Source: Kitasatospora acidiphila (lineage in GTDB: Bacteria; Actinomycetota; Actinomycetes; Streptomycetales; Streptomycetaceae). From it: a stretch of 64,000 nt of DNA. The notes beneath the pieces are model-generated. The model saw nothing but the letters and a program-made list of their open reading frames with translations. It was not told the origin of the DNA and made no database searches. Both the position numbers and the translations under genes were made by a program. The stretch is from the NCBI RefSeq assembly GCF_006636205.1, contig NZ_VIGB01000003.1, positions 6,636,501-6,700,500 of the forward strand, in the 5' to 3' direction. Below are positions 18,985 to 26,778 of this stretch, piece after piece; within the stretch, counting starts at the first letter, position 1; each line of letters starts with the position of its first letter.

Positions 18985-19491
18985 GTGAGTACAGCAGCTG
19001 AGCGCGCCACGGCGGGGTTCCTGGTGTGGCGCCTGTCGATGAAGTGGCGGGTGGCCGTCGACCGGGCGGTCGCACCCCTGGGCCTGACCCATGCGCAGTA
19101 CGCGCTGCTGGGGTCGCTGTACGGCATGTCGCGCGCCGGGCTGCAGCCCAGCCAGCGCCGGCTCGCCGACCACACCGGGCTCGAACCGCTGTACGTCTCC
19201 AAGCTCGCCCGCGCCCTGGAGGCCGCCGGACTCGTCGCCCGCACCCGGGATCCGAACGACCCGCGCGCCATGCGGCTGGCACTCACCGAGCAAGGGCGCG
19301 ACGTCACCCGCCGCGCCATCACGGTGGTCCAGGGGCTCCTGGACCAGCTGCTGGCGCCGCTCGGGGGACAGGACGGCCCGCGCGCCCGGCAGTTCACCCA
19401 CGAGCTGGCGGCCCTGCTCGACGCACCCCTTGATGCACCTCTTGATGCACCTCTTGATCCACACACCGAGAACGACGAGGAGCAGTCATGA
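18985..19491 (+). CDS. MarR-family transcriptional regulator
   Basis: 168 residues with the winged helix-turn-helix (HAQYALLGSLYGM, SQRRLADHTGLEPLYVSKLA, then the wing RTRDPNDPRAMRLALTEQG). The C-terminal end has a repeated LDAP encoded by three copies of TTGATGCACCTC (about 19430-19458), probably from slippage. It likely binds the dyad in its own promoter. The stop overlaps the next gene's ATG, so the two MarR-like proteins are made together. Confidence 0.9.
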   Translation: MSTAAERATAGFLVWRLSMKWRVAVDRAVAPLGLTHAQYALLGSLYGMSRAGLQPSQRRLADHTGLEPLYVSKLARALEAAGLVARTRDPNDPRAMRLALTEQGRDVTRRAITVVQGLLDQLLAPLGGQDGPRARQFTHELAALLDAPLDAPLDAPLDPHTENDEEQS

Positions 19492-19937
19492 CCACCACCG
19501 CACCCACCACGGTCAACGGCCGGGTCATCGCCCTGGCCCACAACGCCGCGCGAGCCCTCCTGGAGGGCGTGCTGACCCGCCACGGCGCGACCTTCCACCA
19601 GAGCGTGACGTTGCGCGTCGTCGTGGTCGCGGGCGGGTCCATCGGCCGCGATGAGCTCGTCGCCGATGTCACCGGCTCGCTGAAGACGGACGAGTCCGTC
19701 GTGCTCGGCGTCATCGCGGAGCTGGCAGCCGCGAAGCTGCTGGAAGTGGACCCGGCGCAGGAATCCCGGCTGCAACTCACGGACGCCGGGCGGGAGCTGT
19801 ACGAGCGCACCACCGCCGAGACCGCCGAGATCACCGCCCGGCTGTACGACGGCATTCCGGCCGAGGACTTGGCCGTCGCCGGCCGCGTGCTGACCCTGAT
19901 CACCGAGCGCGCGAACGCCGAGCCGGCCGGCGCCTGA
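19488..19937 (+). CDS. MarR-like winged-helix protein, partner of the preceding regulator
   Basis: 149 residues, start codon overlapping the upstream stop by four bases (ATGA). It has the helical dimer ends and winged-helix core of the MarR fold (IGRDELVADVTGSLKTDES, VLGVIAELAAAKLLEVD, LQLTDAGRELYERT), but the recognition helix is less canonical than in the first gene. It may act as a heterodimer partner or recognise a different ligand; this is inference from coupling. Confidence 0.78.
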   Translation: MTTTAPTTVNGRVIALAHNAARALLEGVLTRHGATFHQSVTLRVVVVAGGSIGRDELVADVTGSLKTDESVVLGVIAELAAAKLLEVDPAQESRLQLTDAGRELYERTTAETAEITARLYDGIPAEDLAVAGRVLTLITERANAEPAGA

Positions 19938-19942
19938 CCGGG

Positions 19943-20080
19943 GTGCCGGCCGCGGACCACATCTTCGCGCCGCCCGGCGAGGGCCTGCTCCCGAGCCCGG
20001 GGCACCGACTCCCGACCCCCGAGCCGCCGGCGCTGATCACCGCCACGGTCACCGGCTGGCTCGCGAGCGTGACGTTCTAG
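19943..20080 (+). pseudogene. Possible 3' remnant ORF after the MarR pair
   Basis: A 46-codon frame (GTG 19943 to TAG 20078-20080) with strongly GC-biased third positions reads PAADHIFAPPGEGLLPSPGH and ends ITATVTGWLASVTF. This resembles the C-terminal end of an alpha/beta hydrolase-like protein. No ribosome site is visible. I regard it as a possible gene remnant rather than a functional gene. Confidence 0.3.
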
Positions 20081-20142
20081 TGCTGCCGATGCCCTGGTGA
20101 CCGTGTTTGGCGGTGCGCCACCGGCCGTCGTACAACTGTCGG

Positions 20143-20703
20143 GTGCCATCGAACGCCCTGCGCCGCCGCTACCTGTCCGCTTGCGCCGCCGCGCCCAGCT
20201 ACCCGGAGGTCGGCGCCACCGGGTCGGCCGCGCTGCCGCCCGGCTACGCGTGGTTGCGCCGCCGGATCCACCTCGGCCGCGGCGCCGCGGTGCTGGACCG
20301 CGCCGGTGCCTATGTACTGGGCTGGGGAGCCCAGTTGGGCTCGGGCTTCGCGGTCTACCCGCCGCCCGCGCGGATCGCGGCCGGCGGCACCGTACTGCTG
20401 CGGATCGGTCTGCCCGGGCTGCGGCTGCCCCGGCTGGTGATTCCGTGCCGGGTGGTCTGGACCGTCGAGGAGCCCGACCGGATCGGCTTCGCCTACGGCA
20501 CGCTGCCCGGGCACCCGGAGTGCGGCGAGGAGTCGTTCGTGGTGAGCATGGACGCGGCCGGCGACGTGTGGTTCGAGGTGGCCGCGTTCTCCCGGCTGGC
20601 GGCCTGGTACGCGCGGCTCGGTCGACCGGTGGCGGCCGTGCTGCAGCACCTGGCGATCGAACGCTACTTGCGGGTGGTGGCCCGCGCGGCCGCCGCGGCC
20701 TGA
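20143..20703 (+). CDS. DUF1990 family protein
   Basis: 186 residues from GTG 20143. There is no ribosome site and TACAAC lies just upstream, so a leaderless start is likely; an in-frame start at 20107 is the alternative. The sequence has the DUF1990 pattern: YPEVGATGSAALPPGY near the start, GWGAQLGSGFAVYPPP in the middle and FAYGTLPGHPECGEESFVV towards the end. The family is a START/SRPBCC-like fold of unknown function, sometimes linked to small-molecule binding. Single gene, ends at a bidirectional terminator. Confidence 0.85.
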   Translation: MPSNALRRRYLSACAAAPSYPEVGATGSAALPPGYAWLRRRIHLGRGAAVLDRAGAYVLGWGAQLGSGFAVYPPPARIAAGGTVLLRIGLPGLRLPRLVIPCRVVWTVEEPDRIGFAYGTLPGHPECGEESFVVSMDAAGDVWFEVAAFSRLAAWYARLGRPVAAVLQHLAIERYLRVVARAAAAA

Positions 20704-20755
20704 AGCACCGGGGGCAGCAGCGGGCCACCCACCGTGTGCGGCACGCGAGTTGAGC

Positions 20756-20777
20756 CCGGGACCGGGCACGGTCCCGG
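20756..20777. terminator. Bidirectional terminator
   Basis: Arms CCGGGACCG and CGGTCCCGG around GGCA, between the convergent DUF1990 and DUF4185 genes. Confidence 0.75.
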
Positions 20778-20779
20778 CC

Positions 20780-21967
20780 TTAGGACAGCATGTTGATCTT
20801 GTACTGCATGATCCGGTAGTTCTTCGGGTCGTACCACTGGCTGACGACGATGTGGAAGTTGCCGAACGTCGAGCCGGGGATGACGAAGCCGCCGTACGGG
20901 CTGGCGACGAGGTTGGCGCCCTCCTGGCCCGGGTTACCGGGGAGGATCATGGCCTGCTCCAGCGTCGTGGTCAGGTCCGAGGTCGGGAGGGGGAAGACCA
21001 TCGCCCTGATCGACAGCGGGTTCATGTTCAGCCAGGTGAGGACGTACTTGCCGTCCATCGCGCGGAAGCACATCTCGCCCCACTTGCGGGTGCCGAACAC
21101 CGTCGTCGGGGCGGGCGCGTTCCACCGCCAGCCGCCGTTGGCGTAGCCCCACGGCTCGTAGGCGGCCGGATTGCCGAGGCTCTCCTTCCGTACCCGGTGC
21201 AGCAGCATGCCCGACTCCACGTCGCGGTTGAAGACCGTGGACAGGACGTAGCAGTAGCCGTCGTCGGCCACGGCGTACGTCTTCTGCTGGAACTGGCCGC
21301 CGTGCAGGTCGCCCGGCCACTGGCACAGGTACTCCCAGGTCTCACCGTTGTCGGTGGAGCGCCAGAAGTCGGTGTGGTGGGTGTCGTAGATGACGCCGCG
21401 CATGAGGTGCATGTACATCACGCCGTCGACCACGAACGCATCGGACGGGATCGCCGTCGTGGCCTTTTTGCCGACCGGGTTGTGCGGTTCGTCGACGAGG
21501 CTCTTGGCGTGGCCGCCGCCGACGCTGCCGTCGATGCGCAGGTTGTTCACGTCCGCGCTGCTGGAGCGCAGGCCGACCGGGGCGTGCCAGTCGCCGGCGC
21601 CCACCTGGTCGCCGGCGAAGGTGTCGCCGCAGACGAAGAGCATGGTGCCGTCCGGGCACCGCACGGGGATGCCGAGGTCGGTCCACGGCGAGGCGAACGG
21701 ACCGGTCTCGACCGGGCCGCTGAGGTTCTTCACCTTGGTGGCGATCGTCGGGCCGGGCGGGTCGTTCGGGCCGCCGGCGAACGCCGCAGGGGCACCCGAA
21801 CCGATGGCCCCAGCCCCCACGGCGACGCCGAGGCCGATCTTGAGGAGCTTGCGGCGCGAGGGCCCGCCGGTCGTCGCGTCGTTCCCGCCGAACGTCGCGT
21901 CATTCCCGCCGAACGTCGCGTCATTCCCGCCGGTCGTAGCGTCGTTCCGGCCCGATGAGTGTGTCAT
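20780..21967 (-). CDS. DUF4185-containing secreted protein (Tat-type signal)
   Basis: 395 residues. The first 28 residues include four copies of a seven-residue unit (NDATTGG/NDATFGG) that stand before a twin-arginine signal (SRRKLLKIGLGVAVGAGAIG). Such a long extension before the signal is unusual. The mature protein is a five-bladed-propeller-like DUF4185 protein (MLFVCGDTFAGDQVG, DFWRSTDNGETWE, GSTFGNFHIVVSQWYDP), related in fold to sialidase-type glycosidases; substrate unknown. ATG 21967 has GGAAGGG about 11 bases upstream; the upstream extension of the frame to 22108 looks non-coding. Confidence 0.82.
   Translation of the reverse strand: MTHSSGRNDATTGGNDATFGGNDATFGGNDATTGGPSRRKLLKIGLGVAVGAGAIGSGAPAAFAGGPNDPPGPTIATKVKNLSGPVETGPFASPWTDLGIPVRCPDGTMLFVCGDTFAGDQVGAGDWHAPVGLRSSSADVNNLRIDGSVGGGHAKSLVDEPHNPVGKKATTAIPSDAFVVDGVMYMHLMRGVIYDTHHTDFWRSTDNGETWEYLCQWPGDLHGGQFQQKTYAVADDGYCYVLSTVFNRDVESGMLLHRVRKESLGNPAAYEPWGYANGGWRWNAPAPTTVFGTRKWGEMCFRAMDGKYVLTWLNMNPLSIRAMVFPLPTSDLTTTLEQAMILPGNPGQEGANLVASPYGGFVIPGSTFGNFHIVVSQWYDPKNYRIMQYKINMLS
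21865..21950. repeat. 21-bp tandem repeat, ~4 copies, inside the DUF4185 gene
   Basis: Unit of the type CGTCGCGTCATTCCCGCCGAA, in frame, coding for the NDATxGG heptads. Copies differ by a few bases. Confidence 0.85.
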
Positions 21968-22252
21968 TCTGTCGATGGCCCTTCCGAGTTGAACGAAGTC
22001 CTGTGACTTCGAGGCTTCGAATGGATCGCGCACCTCAGTGGCGACGGGGCGCCAATCGAGGCTACGGCGACCCGCTGCCGTGCCGTCGGTCGGTGGACAA
22101 ACCTTCACTCAAATGAGGTAAGCCTCACGGAAGTTCACGATCCTGACGCCGGGTGGGGACAGCACTCGCCCGCACTCCTGACCAGCGCCCCAAGGGCTGG
22201 ATGGGCCCCGCGCTGTTACCATCGGCGGCGATTCCATTGGGAGGGGGCGGGC

Positions 22253-22954
22253 ATGGCCGAGACCGACATCCGTAGCGCCGAGGCGGCGATGATCGCGGAG
22301 GCGCGCAAGGCGTTCTTCGTGGTGTTCGGGCTACTCGCGCTGGTCTGGGTGGTGCAGTTGGCCAACTGGTCGGAAGGCAACGCCATGGCCCGGCAACTCG
22401 GCATCCGCCCGCTGGAGATCGACTCGCTCGGGAAGATCTTCACCGCCCCGCTGCTGCACTTCGGATGGGACCACCTGGAGGCCAACTCCGGCCCGCTGTT
22501 CGTCTTCGCCTTCCTGGCCGCCTACCGCGGGGTGGCCCGGTTCCTGGCGCTCACCGCGCTGCTCGCGGTGACCAGCGGCCTGACGGTGTGGATCTTCCAG
22601 AACCCGCAGACCGACACGGTGGGCGCAAGCGGGCTGGTCTTCGGCTACTTCGCCTACGTGGTGCTGCGCGGGATCTTCGACCGGCACCTGATCGACAGCC
22701 TGATCGGGCTGGTGATGGCGGCCAGCTTCGCCTACCTGGTGTTCGGCGCACTGCCCAGCGCCCCGGGCGGGGTGAGCTGGCTGGGCCACCTGGGCGGGCT
22801 GATCGGCGGCTGCCTGGGCGCCTGGCTGCTGCGCGACCGCCGCACGAGTGCCACCGCCGGCCCCGCTGCGGCAACTGGGCCCGCCGCCCGACCTTCGCCC
22901 GCCACCTCCGAGCGCTCGGCGCTGCTCAAGGAACTCGACGACCTGGGCCTCTAG
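22253..22954 (+). CDS. Rhomboid-family intramembrane serine protease
   Basis: 233 residues, about six membrane segments. The catalytic serine lies in GASGLVFG (near residue 125) and the catalytic histidine in HLGGLIGGCLGAWLL (near 180), the standard rhomboid dyad. HFGWDHLEAN is the variant of the usual HxxxN oxyanion motif. The C-terminal tail (200-233) is cytoplasmic and Ala/Pro-rich. Substrates unknown. ATG 22253 has GGGAGGGGGCGGGC before it. Confidence 0.92.
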   Translation: MAETDIRSAEAAMIAEARKAFFVVFGLLALVWVVQLANWSEGNAMARQLGIRPLEIDSLGKIFTAPLLHFGWDHLEANSGPLFVFAFLAAYRGVARFLALTALLAVTSGLTVWIFQNPQTDTVGASGLVFGYFAYVVLRGIFDRHLIDSLIGLVMAASFAYLVFGALPSAPGGVSWLGHLGGLIGGCLGAWLLRDRRTSATAGPAAATGPAARPSPATSERSALLKELDDLGL

Positions 22955-23122
22955 GCAGCATCCGGTCGATCAGCGATACCCCCGACTGCTCGGCTGCCTC
23001 CGCCGGTTGACCCACCGGACCCGGCCGTTGTGTTTGGCTGCAGACCCCCTGTACACGAGGTCTTCGCAAGGGTGTATGAATGTCCTCCTCGAGCTCAACA
23101 TACGAGGGGGGAATTCCTCATC

Positions 23123-24046
23123 ATGCGCAAGCGCATGCTCATGCGTGCCGTCGGCATGCTGGCCGGTGCGGGCCTTGCGGCCACCGTCGCTCCTGCGGCC
23201 ATGGCCGCCCCGGCCCCGCAGCTCCAGAAGGCTCCGGTCACCAAGGACCAGGTCCGCGTCCAGGCACCCCGGACAGCCAAGGTCACCGGGAATGCCACCA
23301 CCAACGGGCAGCTGACCGCAGGCCAGCAGCTGCTGCCGGGCTCCAAGATCGTCGATAACGACGCGACCCTGGAGATGCAGGCCGACGGCAACCTGGTCAT
23401 CTACCTGAACACCCCCAGCGGCCAGCACTTCCAGGTGGCCTGGAGTACCCGCACCTGGGGCAACACGGGCGCCTACCTGGTCATGCAGGCCGACGGCAAC
23501 CTGGTGCTCTACAAGCAGGGCGGTGGCCCGACCACCGGCGGCGCCCTGTGGAGCAGCGGCACCTGGGGTCACGCAGGCGCCCTCGCCGACTTCGTCACCG
23601 GAGAGCTGGCGGTCCACATGGCGGGGGCGAACGCCCTCTGGGCCACTGGCACCGGGTACCTGCCGGCGAAGGACGCCGCCGGCCACTACATCGACAGCCC
23701 GAGCGACGCCCTCTACAGCAACTGGTCGCTCATCCCCGGCAGCTGGATCGAGTCCACCAACGCCTGGGTGCTGATGCAGGGCGACGGCAACGTGGTGCTC
23801 TACCGCAAGCGGGACGGCAAGGCGCTGTGGAGCTCCGGCACCTGGAACAAGTCCAACGTGCGGACCGTGATGGACCCCAGGGGCGTGCTCGCCGTCATCG
23901 ACAAGAACACGGGCTTCCCCTACTGGGACACCAATACCTGGAACAGCCCGGGCGCCAGCGCGAAGATTCAGTCCGACCTGAACTTCGTGCTCTACACGCC
24001 GGGCGGCAGCGCGGTCTGGAACTCCCAGACCTGGGCGCAGTACTGA
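23123..24046 (+). CDS. Secreted bulb-type (B-type, mannose-binding) lectin protein
   Basis: 307 residues with a Sec signal (MRAVGMLAGAGLAATVAPAA). The mature protein has repeats of the monocot-lectin mannose site QxDxNxVxY: MQADGNLVIY (near 90), MQADGNLVLY (near 122), MQGDGNVVLY (near 216) and a degenerate IQSDLNFVLY (near 285), each followed by WSSGTW-like strands. This predicts two tandem beta-prism II domains that bind mannose-type glycans outside the cell. ATG 23123 has GAGGGGGGAATTCC upstream. A strong terminator follows. Confidence 0.9.
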   Translation: MRKRMLMRAVGMLAGAGLAATVAPAAMAAPAPQLQKAPVTKDQVRVQAPRTAKVTGNATTNGQLTAGQQLLPGSKIVDNDATLEMQADGNLVIYLNTPSGQHFQVAWSTRTWGNTGAYLVMQADGNLVLYKQGGGPTTGGALWSSGTWGHAGALADFVTGELAVHMAGANALWATGTGYLPAKDAAGHYIDSPSDALYSNWSLIPGSWIESTNAWVLMQGDGNVVLYRKRDGKALWSSGTWNKSNVRTVMDPRGVLAVIDKNTGFPYWDTNTWNSPGASAKIQSDLNFVLYTPGGSAVWNSQTWAQY

Positions 24047-24085
24047 TGGGCAGCAGCGATCGGTAACGCTCCGAGCAGGGCATGA

Positions 24086-24127
24086 CGTGCCCGGGTGCAG
24101 CGGCTTCGGCCGCCGCACCCGGGCACG
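24086..24127 (+). terminator. Terminator of the B-lectin gene
   Basis: Arms CGTGCCCGGGTGC (24086-24098) and GCACCCGGGCACG (24115-24127), 13 perfect pairs. Confidence 0.87.
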
Positions 24128-24230
24128 TGCGCTTCTGCGATGCCGTTGAGTCCTTCGATCAGTAGCAGGCGCCACGTAGCTGTCTCCACTGCCATCTGAC
24201 ACCCGATCGGGTGGTCGTACGATCGTCGCC

Positions 24231-24719
24231 ATGACCGCCGCATTGATCCTCATCGACCTGATGCCGCGCATCGTCGCTCTCCCGCTCGCCCCGCACTCCG
24301 GGGACGAAGTGCTCATGCGCTGCCGGGAGTTGGCCGAGTCGTTCAGGGCGAGCGGGCGGCTGGTGGTGCTGGTCCGGGTGGAGCGGCCCAACGTCGCCGA
24401 GCAGCCGCCGGGCAGCGACTTCGCCGACGGCCTGGTGCAGGACGGCGATGTCGTGGTGGTGAAGCGCACCATCGGAGCGTTCTACGGCACAGGCCTCGAC
24501 GAGCAGTTGCGCGCGCTGGGCGTGGACACCGTGGTGCTCGCCGGGCTGGTCACCACGATGGGTGTGGAGTCCACCGCCCGGGCCGCGGCTGACCACGGGT
24601 ACCAGCTGGAGTTCGTCGCCGACGCGATGTCCGGACTGGCTGCTGACGAGCACGAGTTCGCCGTGCAGCGGACCTTCCCGCGCTTCGGCGAGGTGCAAAA
24701 GGCCGCGGACTACAGCTGA
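24231..24719 (+). CDS. Isochorismatase-fold hydrolase lacking the catalytic cysteine
   Basis: 162 residues. The fold is clear: ALILIDLMP with the Asp, VVVKRTIGAF with the Lys, and GLVTTMGVESTAR at the nucleophile position. Cysteine hydrolases have TNxCVExTAR there; here the Cys is Gly, as in true isochorismatases that use the Asp/Lys pair alone. So amidase or nicotinamidase activity should not be assumed. The ATG sits seven bases after TACGAT, with TCTGAC 17 bases further upstream, and no ribosome site: a leaderless promoter is likely. Confidence 0.85.
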   Translation: MTAALILIDLMPRIVALPLAPHSGDEVLMRCRELAESFRASGRLVVLVRVERPNVAEQPPGSDFADGLVQDGDVVVVKRTIGAFYGTGLDEQLRALGVDTVVLAGLVTTMGVESTARAAADHGYQLEFVADAMSGLAADEHEFAVQRTFPRFGEVQKAADYS

Positions 24720-24840
24720 CGGACGCCCACTCAGCACCCGCGCGCGGGTCTCCAGCAGGGAACATCCGGCCCGGTGAACCTTCCGCGCCGGGCCTGCGTC
24801 TTACCTGGCGACCGCCACTACATGCCCAGGAGAACAGACC

Positions 24841-25128
24841 ATGGCCGACAGCGACGTTGAGCAGACCGGGGAGCGGGGTTACGCCCCGGGGGCCTGGTGG
24901 GCGGAGCTCGGGACGTGGGGGGCCGTCGCACTGATCGTCTTCGGGGCAGTCGCGGCTGTGTGGGTCTTTTTCAGGCTGCCCGGCACCCCAGTGGAACTGG
25001 CGTCCGGCTACTACCAGGCCGCCAGGGTCGTCGCCATCGGCCTGGTGACTGTGGGATGCACCTTGCTGGCCCGCCGTCGCGCCCGGGCCGCAGCCATCGA
25101 GGATGTGAGCGAGCAGGAACGCGTCTGA
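24841..25128 (+). CDS. Small membrane protein, function unknown
   Basis: 95 residues with two predicted membrane helices (WGAVALIVFGAVAAVWVFF and VVAIGLVTVGCTLLA) and charged ends. ATG 24841 is preceded by AGGAGAACAGACC. I do not recognise a family. It lies 98 bases upstream of the glycosyltransferase on the same strand and may share its transcript. Confidence 0.72.
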   Translation: MADSDVEQTGERGYAPGAWWAELGTWGAVALIVFGAVAAVWVFFRLPGTPVELASGYYQAARVVAIGLVTVGCTLLARRRARAAAIEDVSEQERV

Positions 25129-25226
25129 CGCCACCGGCCGGTGAGCAACGTCGCTGGATCAGCCACGGCAGACAGACCACAGAAGTTGAGGGTGACCGGG
25201 CGGCAGTCACCGAGGAGAATCGCTCC

Positions 25227-26429
25227 ATGCGCATTCTGATCATCACCGCCGGATCGCGGGGAGACGTCGCGCCCTTCACCGGCCTGGGGCGCCGCCTGCT
25301 GGACGCGGGCCATCAGGTCGCCGTGGCCGCTCACCCGTCCCATGCCGCACTCGTCGGCGGGTGCGGTCTCGACTTCCGGCCGGTGCCCGGAGACCCGCAG
25401 GGGCTGATCCGGGACTGGTCCCGGGCGGCGTCGCAGGAGGAGGCCCGGGCACTGAGAAAGGCGTACGCGGACGGGCTCGCCGATGGGGTGGCGGATGCCG
25501 TGGCGGGCGGAGCCGACCTGCTGCTCACCGCCTTCGGCCCGGCACCGCTCAGCCGGACGGCCGGCGAAGCGCTCGGCGTCCCCGTCATCGGCACCTATCT
25601 CGCACCGTCGTTCGCCACCCGACAGTTCCCGCTGCCCAACACACGGAACACCGACGACCTGGGGCCGGAGGGCAACCTCGCTGCGGGGCGTGACGTGCTG
25701 AGGCGCGCGGAAGGGTTCTTCGCGGACGGCGTGACCCGGCTGCGCGCCCGCCTCGGGCTGCCCGCCGACGCGCCCTCGGCAGCGGCGGACATCCGGCCGG
25801 TCTTCCACGGCTTCAGCCCACTGGTGGTGTCGCGCCCCGAGGACTGGCCGTCCAGGGTCGAAGTGGCGGGCTACTGGTGGCCGGCGCGGCCGGACCGCTG
25901 GCAGCCCCCGACCGAACTGGTCGACTTCCTCCAGGCCGGCCCGCCGCCGGTGTTCATCGGATTCGGCAGCATGGCGGTGGGGGAGGGGGAACGGCTCAGT
26001 GAGCTGGTGGCCGCGGCGGTGAAGCGGGCAGGCGTGCGCGCGGTGGTACAGGCGGGGTGGGCCGAGCTGAGCGGCTGCGGCGACGACGTCCTGGCCATCG
26101 GCGACGTCCCGCACGACTGGCTGTTCCCCCGCACCGCCGCCGTCGTCCACCACGCCGGGGCGGGTACCACCGCCGCCGGGCTTCGGGCCGGCGTACCCGC
26201 CGTGCCCGTACCCGTCATGGCCGACCAGCCGTTCTGGGCGTCCCGGCTGCACCGGCTGGGAGCCGCACCCCGGCCCCTGCCGTACCAGGACCTCACCGCC
26301 GAAGCCCTCGGCGACGCGATCACCGCCTGCCTGTCCGACCCGGCCCACCGCCACCGCGCAGCCGAACTCGCCCACGGGATCGCCGCAGAGGACGGCGCCG
26401 CTCCGCTGCTCGCCCACGTCGGGTCCTAG
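25227..26429 (+). CDS. GT1-type glycosyltransferase (UGT/MGT-like)
   Basis: 400 residues, GT-B fold. ATG 25227 with GAGGAG upstream gives MRILIITAGSRGDVAPFTGL, the usual start of this family (compare sterol and macrolide glycosyltransferases). The C-terminal nucleotide-sugar signature is present: VFIGFGSM, DVPHDWLFPRTAAVVHHAGA, GTTAAGLRAGVP and PVMADQPFWASRLHRLG. It transfers a sugar from a UDP or dTDP donor to a small hydrophobic acceptor (sterol, polyketide). There are no biosynthetic genes beside it, so the acceptor is unknown; detoxification is one option. Confidence 0.92.
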   Translation: MRILIITAGSRGDVAPFTGLGRRLLDAGHQVAVAAHPSHAALVGGCGLDFRPVPGDPQGLIRDWSRAASQEEARALRKAYADGLADGVADAVAGGADLLLTAFGPAPLSRTAGEALGVPVIGTYLAPSFATRQFPLPNTRNTDDLGPEGNLAAGRDVLRRAEGFFADGVTRLRARLGLPADAPSAAADIRPVFHGFSPLVVSRPEDWPSRVEVAGYWWPARPDRWQPPTELVDFLQAGPPPVFIGFGSMAVGEGERLSELVAAAVKRAGVRAVVQAGWAELSGCGDDVLAIGDVPHDWLFPRTAAVVHHAGAGTTAAGLRAGVPAVPVPVMADQPFWASRLHRLGAAPRPLPYQDLTAEALGDAITACLSDPAHRHRAAELAHGIAAEDGAAPLLAHVGS

Positions 26430-26441
26430 GGCGGCGGGTGA

Positions 26442-26726
26442 ACCCGGGGAAACAGGCAGTTCGACCCGGAAGTGGACCTGGTGGGCGCCGACCGGAGCCC
26501 CGTGGCACGGCGGGTCTCGTTCGTCGGCTCCATCAAGTGGCTGCTCTCCCCGTTCGACCGCCATGACCTCGCGGCGTTGGTCCGCTCCGCACCGGAGGTG
26601 CCCGGCTACACGGAGGACGGGACTGGGCTGGTGGTGGCCTCCCTGTCGGGGACTGCGGAGGACGTCGATTCGGGGGCCGTCGGGCTGCTCTGGGGGCCTG
26701 AGCAAGTGATCGGGGCGTGGGGCTGA
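26442..26726 (+). pseudogene. C-terminal remnant of a DUF234-type ATP-binding protein
   Basis: Open frame without a suitable start. It reads QFDPEVDLVGADRSPVARRV then SFVGSIKWL and PFDRHDLAALVRSAPEVPG, ending WGPEQVIGAWG. This is the C-terminal endonuclease-like end of archaeal-type AAA ATPases (DUF234). The N-terminal ATPase (Walker A/B) is missing and the frame is closed by a TGA at 26439. It marks a deletion junction at the left side of the accessory island. Confidence 0.68.
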
Positions 26727-26778
26727 GTGCGAGAGGGTGAGCGCCTAGCAGGCGAACTCGCCGGTGGCACTGACGAAT

